Below are positions 1 to 5,435 of a DNA stretch of 5,443 nt, in pieces (within the stretch, counting starts at the first letter, position 1; every line of letters begins with the position of its first letter). The position numbers were made by a program, and so were the translations under genes. The notes beneath the pieces are model-generated. The model was not told the DNA's origin, did no database searches, and was given only the letters and a program-made list of their open reading frames with translations. The DNA comes from Acholeplasmatales bacterium (lineage in GTDB: Bacteria > Bacillota_I > Bacilli_A > Acholeplasmatales > Anaeroplasmataceae): positions 1 through 5,443 of the forward strand of contig CAAGJD010000159.1 of the NCBI GenBank assembly GCA_900770055.1, given 5' to 3'.

Positions 1-204
1 TAAAATGTTAGTTACTTTTTTATCTAAAAATGAAATATTTGATATCATTTTTAATATATCTTTGTGATAGAAGAAAAAAGCAGGATTATTATGAATGTCA
101 AATTTAAACTTATATACATTTTCAGATTCAAATCTTTTTTTATATAAATCATTATATTTATTTTTATCAATAAAATACACTTTATATAAAGCTTCATTCC
201 ACAC
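1..204 (-). CDS. Partial protein, possible Fic-family N-terminus
   Basis: This frame is open for 68 codons from a GTG at 204 down to the window edge, so the C-terminal part is missing. It is too short to have been obvious as a gene, but its start is well supported: an AAGAGG-type Shine-Dalgarno at about 213-219, 8 bases before the GTG, and a near-consensus promoter directly upstream. The protein begins MWNEALYKVYFIDKNKY. It is rich in Lys, Phe, Tyr and Asn and has no signal peptide or membrane segment. The layout of an aromatic N-terminus, then 'YKKRFES', then 'NNPAFFFYHKDIL' and 'LDKK', resembles from memory the region before the catalytic domain of some Firmicutes Fic (Fido) AMP-transferase proteins. 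The HPFxxGNG catalytic motif would lie outside the window, so the family call is inference. That the frame is coding is fairly sure. Confidence 0.6.
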   Translation of the reverse strand, partial: MWNEALYKVYFIDKNKYNDLYKKRFESENVYKFKFDIHNNPAFFFYHKDILKMISNISFLDKKVTNIL

Positions 205-224
205 AAAAATCACCTCTTTTTTAT

Positions 225-253
225 ATTCTATTTCAAATCAAATTATTTGTCAA
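225..253 (-). promoter_or_regulatory. Sigma-A-type promoter of the left-edge gene
   Basis: Read on the minus strand, a perfect TTGACA -35 (253-248) and a TAGAAT -10 (230-225) are separated by exactly 17 bases. Transcription would start near 218, within the Shine-Dalgarno of the GTG gene at 204, giving a leader of only about 14 bases. The boxes match consensus at 11 of 12 positions. In such AT-rich DNA a TATAAT-like box alone would mean little, but the complete -35 with ideal spacing is convincing. Confidence 0.75.
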
Positions 254-347
254 CAAAAAAAAGCTTGATTTTTTTCGACAAAACACGATATAACTTTAAA
301 ATAACCACTAAAATGTATTTATTTTTTGCCGAAAACTGATGTTTCTA

Positions 348-527
348 CTATTTATAAATAAATAATTTATCAAATGATAACCTATCTTCAGGATTTAAAT
401 GTAATGTGGTATACTTTAATCCCATTCCAGATTGCTAGTTTGTTTTTGGCAATAGTAAATCAGCAGTTACTATTGGTTGTTTTGATTTCGTATTAATTGA
501 AATCTTTACTGTTAATTTTGTCTTCAT
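348..527 (-). pseudogene. Small ORF broken by an in-frame TAG
   Basis: An ATG at 527, preceded by an AGAGGA Shine-Dalgarno four bases upstream, opens a frame of 30 codons (MKTKLTVKISINTKSK onward) ending in TAG at 437-435. The same frame then stays open for 28 more codons (QSGMGLKYTTLHLNPEDRLS onward) to TAG TAG at 350-345. The second part looks at least as protein-like as the first, so the simplest reading is a 59-residue protein inactivated by one nonsense mutation, for example CAG or AAG to TAG. TAG is a normal stop here, since three of the four operon genes end with it. I do not recognise the family. The alternative is a genuine 30-residue peptide (435-527). No convincing promoter is visible. 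It lies in a gene-poor stretch with other decayed-looking sequence. Confidence 0.45.
450..475. repeat. 9-bp inverted repeat inside the broken ORF
   Basis: CAATAGTAA (450-458) and its exact reverse complement TTACTATTG (467-475) flank an 8-base spacer. The structure lies within the first half of the TAG-interrupted frame. A second, weaker pairing (ATTGC 431-435 with GCAAT 449-453) would compete with it. It could form a small RNA hairpin or be chance. Confidence 0.4.
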
Positions 528-949
528 AATTTCCTCTGAGTTTTAACATAAATAGAACCTCTTTAGGAATGACTTGCATTTTGAACCCTATACTCACAAT
601 CTTCCATTCTTATTCTTTATGTCATCATCATTCCTATCTGAGGAACTATGAATGTTTTATTATTTGTACTTACTTTTGGAGGAGCGCTTCTTTATAATTT
701 TTAATCTCCAATTGCTTGGTACAATTCCATTATACGGGTACACTGGGGCTCTATTAATTCACGATTAAAAGAAAATAAAAAAAATCAGCAAATTTTTTTC
801 ACTGACTCAAAATATAATCTATTTAATTGTAGTTTTTTTACCGAAAATATATCAACTTGCTTAATTGCTAATATCCCTGCGGGATAAAGAAGACATGTCA
901 ACTTACCTATTTTTAGCCATTTTTTGTCTAAATTTGCTTGTTTTTATCC
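528..949. other. Gene-poor interval, possibly decayed sequence
   Basis: I find no intact gene, tRNA or recognised riboswitch here. Several short open stretches look coding-like but lack starts or are broken. On the minus strand, 785-943 is open for 52 codons (containing KIGKLTCLLYPAGILAIKQ) but has no ATG. Also on the minus strand, about 710-770 reads LIEPQCTRIMELYQAIGD before stops. On the plus strand, 648-704 encodes the hydrophobic 18-mer MNVLLFVLTFGGALLYNF with a crowded Shine-Dalgarno. A small hairpin TATCCC-TGC-GGGATA sits at 872-886. Base composition is less AT-extreme around 560-760 than in the flanks, which fits remnants of former genes or of a mobile element. No specific origin can be named. 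Confidence 0.4.
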
Positions 950-974
950 TTATTTTATCTAGCTGATAAAATAA
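950..974. repeat. AT-rich 10-bp hairpin
   Basis: TTATTTTATC (950-959) is perfectly complementary to GATAAAATAA (965-974), with the 5-base loop TAGCT. It directly abuts, and overlaps by two bases, the U-tract of the terminator after the methyltransferase gene. It may add to transcript 3'-end stability or act as a second stop structure, but it lacks G-C pairs in most of the stem. Confidence 0.5.
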
Positions 975-1017
975 AAAGGCCTAAAAAACGCATAAAAACA
1001 CGCCAACAAGGCCATTT
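973..1017 (-). terminator. Intrinsic terminator of the four-gene operon
   Basis: On the minus strand, GGCC (1013-1010) pairs with GGCC (981-978). Flanking A-T pairs extend the stem past one T-T mismatch, and a weaker GU-containing stem inside brings the loop together (GCGTG with TATGC around 1004-991). A U-tract TTTTT (977-973) follows, then more T-rich sequence. It lies about 40 bases past the stop codon of the methyltransferase gene and is the only good stop signal after the operon. The core stem is short and the loop large, so efficiency is uncertain. Confidence 0.55.
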
Positions 1018-1037
1018 ATAATTATATATATAATTAT
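1018..1037. repeat. Perfect 20-base AT palindrome
   Basis: ATAATTATATATATAATTAT reads identically on both strands. It lies between the methyltransferase stop codon and the GGCC terminator. It consists only of A and T, so it may be compositional chance. It could also form a weak pre-terminator hairpin. Confidence 0.5.
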
Positions 1038-1056
1038 TTTGATATAAATATTTTTA

Positions 1057-2379
1057 CTAATTCACCTTCGTAAGCAAGCAAACACACTCAACATGTTGAG
1101 TTCGAGGGAACATATCAACTGCATCTATACTTACAATTTCATAATCATTATCAAAGAAATCATATAAATCTCTTTTTAATGTTTTTGGATCACAAGAAAC
1201 ATATACAACCTTTCTTGGTTTTAAGTATCCAATGGCATTGATGAATTGTTTTGTTGAACCTTCTCTTGTTGGATCCATAATTACAACATCAACCTTAGTT
1301 CTTTCTTTTGCCATATGTGTCATAAAATTAGTTGCATCATCTGCAATAAATTCTATGTTATTAATGTTGTTAATTTTGGCATTTATTCTAGCATCCATTA
1401 TTGCTTGCTTGTTTAGTTCTACACCTATAACCTTTTTTGCATATTTTGAGGCAAATATTGATATTGTACCAACACCACAATATGCATCTATTACAATATC
1501 ATTTTTAGTAATACCTGATTTTTCCATTGCTAAATCATATAATTTTTTCATTCCTATTGTATTAATTTGGAAAAATGATTTAGATGATATTTTAAATTTA
1601 TAATCTCCTACATATTCATAAATAAATCCAGGACCATATAGGATTTTTTCTTTATCTCCTAAGACAATAGATGTATCTCTTGAGTTATAGTTTTGGATCA
1701 TTGTTGTAATACCTAAATTTAAGGCTTTTAAATCCTTTATTACATTATTTCTTCCTGGAAACATTTCTCCATTAGTAACAAATACTACCATTAATTCTTT
1801 TGAATTATAGCCATATCTTATAAAGATATGCCTAATTATTCCTTTTCTTGTCTTTTCATCATATGGAGTAATTTTATTTTTTGTTAATACTTTATTAATT
1901 TCTTTTATAAGATCATTTGCTTCTTTTGCTTGCAGCATACAATCACTTACAGTAACAATTTTATGAGTATATTCTTCATATAGACCACATACAACCTTTT
2001 TAGTTTTTGAAAGCTTATATGTCATCTGAGATTTATTACGATAATGATATGGGTTATCCATTTTATGAAAAATAATTGGATTTTTTAATCTAAATGGTTT
2101 AAATAATTCATTTAAAAATTCTTCTTTTTTTGCTATTTCATAATCATATGTAGTGTGCATAAATTGGCATCCACCACATTCATTTTGATAAGGACAACCA
2201 TCCTTTATTCTATGTTCACTACATTTAGTTACTGATTTTAATGTTGGATATTTACCATCAGTATCAACTAAAATATCTTCATTATCTATTACTCCATGAA
2301 TAAGATATTTTTTATTATTAATTGTAACTTGAGTATCTGGTATATAACCAACACTTACGTTTTTAAATTCTTTTATCAT
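1057..2379 (-). CDS. rlmD: 23S rRNA (uracil-C5)-methyltransferase, RlmD/RlmCD type
   Basis: This 440-residue enzyme of the TrmA/RumA family transfers a methyl group from SAM to C5 of uridines in 23S rRNA: U1939, and in Gram-positive RlmCD enzymes also U747. An N-terminal region of about 50 residues corresponds to a TRAM RNA-binding domain but looks short and divergent. Cysteines 62, 68, 71 (CPYQNECGGCQ) and 147 match the [4Fe-4S] ligands. The SAM-binding motif is DAYCGVGT (299-305 region), with FFQIN near 269-273. DPTREG (369-374) takes the place of the usual DPPRxG. Cys396 in YVSCDP is the nucleophile, and Glu431 in the C-terminal ECVCLL is the expected general base. It is therefore predicted active. 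The ATG at 2379 has AGGAGG five bases upstream. It is the last gene of the operon, 13 bases after the ABC-F gene, and ends in TAG. Whether it is mono- or dual-specific cannot be read from sequence alone. Confidence 0.93.
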   Translation of the reverse strand: MIKEFKNVSVGYIPDTQVTINNKKYLIHGVIDNEDILVDTDGKYPTLKSVTKCSEHRIKDGCPYQNECGGCQFMHTTYDYEIAKKEEFLNELFKPFRLKNPIIFHKMDNPYHYRNKSQMTYKLSKTKKVVCGLYEEYTHKIVTVSDCMLQAKEANDLIKEINKVLTKNKITPYDEKTRKGIIRHIFIRYGYNSKELMVVFVTNGEMFPGRNNVIKDLKALNLGITTMIQNYNSRDTSIVLGDKEKILYGPGFIYEYVGDYKFKISSKSFFQINTIGMKKLYDLAMEKSGITKNDIVIDAYCGVGTISIFASKYAKKVIGVELNKQAIMDARINAKINNINNIEFIADDATNFMTHMAKERTKVDVVIMDPTREGSTKQFINAIGYLKPRKVVYVSCDPKTLKRDLYDFFDNDYEIVSIDAVDMFPRTQHVECVCLLTKVN

Positions 2380-2392
2380 AATATCCTCCTAA

Positions 2393-3946
2393 CTAAAGGA
2401 TTTTAGTAGTCCATTTTTCAGCATCAAATACATCTGTAACAATATCTTGGCAAAATTCAGGCTCATGGCATACTAATACAATTGTTCCTTTAAAGGCTTT
2501 TAATGCTTCTTTAAGGCTTTCCTTAGCATATATATCTAAATGATTAGTTGGCTCATCAAGTACTAAAGTATTACACTCCTTAAGCATAATTTTACATAAT
2601 CTAACCTTTGCTGCTTCTCCACCTGATAAAACTACCATTAAAGATTCTATTTTATCCTTATTAAGGCCACATGCTGCAAGTGCACCTCTAACCTCAGCAT
2701 TAGTCATAGAAGGATACATATTCCATACCTCTTCATGAGCAGTATTTTTTGAATATTCTTCCTCTTGAGCAAAATATCCATAATGGATATTATAATCAAG
2801 CTTACAATCTCCAGAAAGTGGTGGAATAATACCTAGTAATGTTTTTAATAATGTTGATTTACCAATACCATTTGCCCCTTTAATTGCGATTTTTTGGCCT
2901 CTTTCTATAACAAATGATATTTCCCTTGAAAGTGGCTCATTATAGCCAATAACGAGCTTTTCAGCCACAAATACAAATTTGCCTGAGGCAGATGCTTCTT
3001 TAAATTTGAAATTTGGCTTTATTATTTCTTTAGCTTTATCAATTATTTCCATTTTATCAAGTCTACGTTGTCTTGATTTTGCTAAATCTGTTGTTGCAAC
3101 TCTTGCTTTATTTTTAGCAATAAATTCTTCCATTGCTTTTATTTCTTTTTGCTGACGCTCATAAGCAATATTTTGATTTCTTCTTTTAATTTCCCACATT
3201 TCCATAAAGCTATCATAATTACCAGTGTATCTTGTTAAAACACCATCCTCCATATGATAGATTACATTTACAACATTATTTAAAAAAGAAACATCATGAG
3301 ACACTAATAAGAAGGCATTTTCATAATTTTGTAAATAATTTTGAAGCCAAATAATTTGAGCCTCATCTAAAAAGTTTGTAGGTTCATCTAAAATAAGAAT
3401 TGTTGGTTGAGCGAGAATAAGCTTTGTTAATAAAACCTTAGAGCGTTGACCACCAGATAAATTAGCTACATCATGATCTAAACCTATATCAGAAAGACCT
3501 AAACCATTTGCTACTTCTTCAATCTTAGCATCTAATGAATAAAAGCCTGATGATTCAAGTTCAGATTGAATTTCTCCAGTTTCTTCTAGATATTGATTCA
3601 TTTCCTCTTCACTACAATCACACATTTTTTCATACATTTGATTCATTTCTATTTCTAAATCATACATATGCTGAAAAGCTTCTCTTAATACATCTCTAAT
3701 AGTTTTACCCTTTGTTAATGATGTATATTGGTCTAAATAGCCAGTTGTAATTCTTTTGCACCATTCTATTTTTCCACTATCTGGTGTAAGCTCACCAGTA
3801 ATCATTTTAATAAATGTTGATTTACCTTCACCATTCAAGCCTATTAAGCCAATATGCTCACCCTTTTGCATAACAAAAGAAGCATTTTCTAAAATAGATC
3901 TATTACCAAAGGAAAATGAAACATCACTACATTTTAATACACTCAT
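2393..3946 (-). CDS. ABC-F family ATPase (ribosome-associated)
   Basis: A 517-residue soluble protein with two tandem ATP-binding cassettes and no membrane segments, as in ABC-F proteins that bind the ribosomal E site and act on stalled translation. Cassette 1 has Walker A GLNGEGKST (36-44), Q-loop Gln73, signature LSGGQ (163-167), Walker B LILDEP (184-189) and switch His217. Residues ~95-135 form a charged, helical insertion like the ABC-F arm. A Lys/Arg/Gln-rich linker (~245-320) joins the cassettes, as expected for the P-site-reaching loop. Cassette 2 has Walker A GANGIGKST (357-365), Gln394, LSGGE (440-444), Walker B LVLDEP (461-466) and His494 in a CHE rather than SHD/SHE context. All catalytic residues are present. 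It ends just after cassette 2, with no C-terminal extension. It resembles the YbiT/YkpA-like translation-factor branch more than named resistance proteins, but the subfamily is uncertain. GAGG lies 5 bases before the ATG, overlapping the gap after the upstream stop. Confidence 0.93.
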   Translation of the reverse strand: MSVLKCSDVSFSFGNRSILENASFVMQKGEHIGLIGLNGEGKSTFIKMITGELTPDSGKIEWCKRITTGYLDQYTSLTKGKTIRDVLREAFQHMYDLEIEMNQMYEKMCDCSEEEMNQYLEETGEIQSELESSGFYSLDAKIEEVANGLGLSDIGLDHDVANLSGGQRSKVLLTKLILAQPTILILDEPTNFLDEAQIIWLQNYLQNYENAFLLVSHDVSFLNNVVNVIYHMEDGVLTRYTGNYDSFMEMWEIKRRNQNIAYERQQKEIKAMEEFIAKNKARVATTDLAKSRQRRLDKMEIIDKAKEIIKPNFKFKEASASGKFVFVAEKLVIGYNEPLSREISFVIERGQKIAIKGANGIGKSTLLKTLLGIIPPLSGDCKLDYNIHYGYFAQEEEYSKNTAHEEVWNMYPSMTNAEVRGALAACGLNKDKIESLMVVLSGGEAAKVRLCKIMLKECNTLVLDEPTNHLDIYAKESLKEALKAFKGTIVLVCHEPEFCQDIVTDVFDAEKWTTKIL

Positions 3947-3957
3947 AAATACCTCAA

Positions 3958-4605
3958 CTATAATTGGAAAATTATTCCTAATATTGCCGCAAGCACAATA
4001 TAAAGAATTGGATGTTTTTTATACTTAAATACTAAAATACCAATAAATAACGCAAGTGCTAGGTTCTTAAAATTAAATAAAGAAACTAAAGCATTTGAAG
4101 TAGCACCCCAAATATTTGTAAAGAAATTATTAATGTTTAAACCTTGAAACGCGATACTTGCTGCTTCAACATCAATAATAGAAAGCTTTAAAATTGAGAA
4201 GGCTGCAGATATTATTAAGCCTATAGATGCAGCTCTTAATCCATAAAAAACCCACTTAACATATTTATTGTCCTTAAATTTCTTTAAAAATTGAGAAATG
4301 ATTATTATTACTATTATTGATGGTGTAACAAAGCCAAGTGTTGCAACAATTCCACCAACAAAGCCTAAAAATACATTATTAAAGGAATTTAAACATACCT
4401 GATAGCCTACATAAGTAGACATATTAATTCCTATAGCACCAGGTGTAGACTCTGATACAGCAATCATATTTGCAAGTTGCTCAACAGTGAACCAATCAGG
4501 ATGAGTTGTTGCAAGTTCCTCTAAAAATGGAATAGTGGCAAGTCCTCCACCAAAAGCACAAATACCTATTCTAAAGAATTCTAAAAATAACCATATAATA
4601 ACCAT
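3958..4605 (-). CDS. chrA: Short-chain CHR (ChrA-like) transporter, second subunit
   Basis: A 215-residue integral membrane protein corresponding to one half of a chromate-ion transporter (CHR superfamily). The family motifs are clear: FGGG near the N-terminus (18-21), the WFTVEQL segment (39-45) before STPGAIGIN (53-61), then VGYQV, and a GLRAA motif (122-126). About five to six hydrophobic segments are visible, ending in a very hydrophobic C-terminus. Short-chain CHR proteins usually occur as adjacent pairs that work together, and the partner lies immediately upstream with only 2 bases between stop and start. AAAGGAGG, inside the last codons of the partner, sits 10 bases before the ATG, which suggests translational coupling. 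Family members studied export chromate and some relate to sulfate, but many paired members have no tested substrate, so chromate is inference. It ends in TAG, 11 bases before the ABC-F gene. Confidence 0.9.
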   Translation of the reverse strand: MVIIWLFLEFFRIGICAFGGGLATIPFLEELATTHPDWFTVEQLANMIAVSESTPGAIGINMSTYVGYQVCLNSFNNVFLGFVGGIVATLGFVTPSIIVIIIISQFLKKFKDNKYVKWVFYGLRAASIGLIISAAFSILKLSIIDVEAASIAFQGLNINNFFTNIWGATSNALVSLFNFKNLALALFIGILVFKYKKHPILYIVLAAILGIIFQL

Positions 4606-4607
4606 GA

Positions 4608-5237
4608 TTAATTAGCCTCCTTTTCAATATTTTCTTTTGCTTCATCATCAATGAAATCAACTTCACTATCTTTCTTTTGTTTATTTTGTTTATTATTTTG
4701 ATTTCTATCCTTTAATGAACAAATAAATAAACCTAAAACACCAGCAATAATAACATAAATAAATAAAGGAATATCAGTAAATATTGCAAGAAGTGCTACT
4801 GATGCAGCAATAATACCTGTAATCAAATCAACAATACTTTTCTTTGCTAGCTTAATTATTGCTGATAAAACTAAAATAAATACGGCAACTCTTATACCTG
4901 CAAAAGCATGCATTACATAAACATTATCAGCAAATTGATTAATTACTGTAGCTAATAACGCAATAATAATAAAGGCAGGAGAAATAAAACCTAAAGTAGA
5001 TACAATACCACCTAATATACCTTTAATCTTATAACCAATAAAGGTAGAAACATTAATTGCTATCGCACCAGGAGTACATTGACCAATTGCATAATAATCA
5101 GCTAAATCCTCTTCTGTTGTCCAACCTCTTTTATCAACTAATTCCTTTTGTAGTAATGGTAATAACGCATAACCACCACCAAAATTCATACATCCAAGCT
5201 TAAAAAATAAGCAATATAAGCTTAAAAGCTTTTTCAT
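4608..5237 (-). CDS. chrA: Short-chain CHR (ChrA-like) transporter, first subunit
   Basis: The partner half of the paired CHR transporter and the first gene of the operon. From the ATG chosen here it has 209 residues. Motifs are FGGGYALLPLLQ (19-30), the RGWTTEEDLADYYAIGQ segment leading to TPGAIAIN (55-62), FIGYK, and GIRVAVF (~114-120), with about five hydrophobic segments up to ~173. It then carries a hydrophilic tail of about 35 residues, first Lys/Asn/Gln-rich (NQNNKQNKQKK), then acidic, that its partner lacks. The frame extends to an ATG at 5267, but that has no Shine-Dalgarno and lies only about four bases after the predicted transcription start. GGAG at 5250-5247 fits the ATG at 5237 (9-base spacing). 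The ATG at 5243 (3-base spacing) is the next alternative. Substrate is unproven. Confidence 0.88.
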   Translation of the reverse strand: MKKLLSLYCLFFKLGCMNFGGGYALLPLLQKELVDKRGWTTEEDLADYYAIGQCTPGAIAINVSTFIGYKIKGILGGIVSTLGFISPAFIIIALLATVINQFADNVYVMHAFAGIRVAVFILVLSAIIKLAKKSIVDLITGIIAASVALLAIFTDIPLFIYVIIAGVLGLFICSLKDRNQNNKQNKQKKDSEVDFIDDEAKENIEKEAN

Positions 5238-5246
5238 TTTCATCAT

Positions 5247-5250
5247 CTCC
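5247..5250 (-). promoter_or_regulatory. Shine-Dalgarno that sets the first transporter's start
   Basis: TTGGAG on the minus strand (core GGAG at 5250-5247) is followed by ATG codons at 5246, 5243 and 5237. Only the last has ordinary spacing. The site lies inside the frame that would begin at 5267, so it argues against that longer start. Confidence 0.6.
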
Positions 5251-5277
5251 AAAAATAAAAAACTCATTTATAAATAT

Positions 5278-5306
5278 ATCATATAATAATTAAAAGATAA
5301 AGTTAA
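5278..5306 (-). promoter_or_regulatory. Predicted promoter of the transporter/ABC-F/methyltransferase operon
   Basis: On the minus strand, TTAACT (-35, 5306-5301, four of six matches to TTGACA) and TATGAT (-10, 5283-5278, five of six) are 17 bases apart. The start point would be near 5271, giving a leader of about 34 bases to the ATG at 5237. No operator palindrome or leader attenuator is evident. Such AT-rich DNA yields chance matches, so confidence is moderate. Confidence 0.5.
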
Positions 5307-5329
5307 TAATTTAAAAAATCAAGCATAAT

Positions 5330-5360
5330 AAAAAGGGGCTGTGAAAAAATAAACAGCTCC
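5330..5360 (-). terminator. Hairpin plus U-tract upstream of the operon
   Basis: GGGGCTGT (5335-5342) pairs with ACAGCTCC (5353-5360), giving 8 bp with one G-T pair and a 10-base loop. Read on the minus strand, the stem is followed by TTTTT (5334-5330), an intrinsic-terminator layout. It would stop leftward transcription entering from the right before the operon promoter. The same bases may double as the terminal sequence of an insertion element. Confidence 0.5.
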
Positions 5361-5371
5361 AAGAAATAATA

Positions 5372-5419
5372 AAAACGGGGTTTCAAACCAGTGAAAAATC
5401 TGGAATGGAACCCCGTTTT
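5372..5419 (-). terminator. Long hairpin, terminator-like on the minus strand
   Basis: AAAACGGGGTT (5372-5382) is exactly complementary to AACCCCGTTTT (5409-5419). Three more pairs (one G-T), a 2x2 internal loop and CCAG/CTGG continue the stem to a loop of eight bases. On the minus strand a T-rich tract (TTTTTATTATTT) follows. On the plus strand only TTTTG follows. It sits between the element's end and its promoter, so it would also block or fold read-through transcripts entering the transposase gene from outside. Confidence 0.6.
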
Positions 5420-5420
5420 G

Positions 5421-5429
5421 TGGTATAAT
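5421..5429 (+). promoter_or_regulatory. Extended -10 promoter of the edge gene
   Basis: TGG-TATAAT is a perfect extended -10 (TGnTATAAT). At 17-base spacing the -35 position (5401-5406, TGGAAT) matches only three of six, which is usual for extended -10 promoters. Predicted transcription start is A5436. Confidence 0.6.
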
Positions 5430-5435
5430 TTAGGT

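Noticed and set aside
260..281. A-run/T-run around AAGCTTGA as a terminator
   Set aside because: The arms are only A and T runs with a poor centre, and no gene ends there.
648..704. Hydrophobic 18-residue peptide, type I toxin-like
   Set aside because: The Shine-Dalgarno is only three bases from the ATG, there is no clear promoter or antisense RNA partner, and the peptide lacks the charged end typical of such toxins.
720..760. GGGGCTCT near 744-751 as a second insertion-sequence end matching 5335
   Set aside because: Only the first six bases agree with GGGGCTGTGA. The similarity does not continue, so it is not a supported inverted repeat.
1232..1603. Plus-strand open frame of 123 codons
   Set aside because: It is antisense to the methyltransferase gene, has no supporting Shine-Dalgarno, and its hydrophobic composition is what the complement of A-rich codons produces.
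3756..4028. Plus-strand open frame of 90 codons
   Set aside because: It lies opposite the ABC-F start and the end of the transporter gene. Both of those are certain genes with clear motifs, so this is a shadow frame.
1057..5267. Alternative genetic code (TGA as Trp or TAG as an amino acid)
   Set aside because: All eleven Trp codons checked are TGG, and TAG ends three of the four complete operon genes at the expected family lengths. The single TAG in the small ORF is better explained as a mutation.
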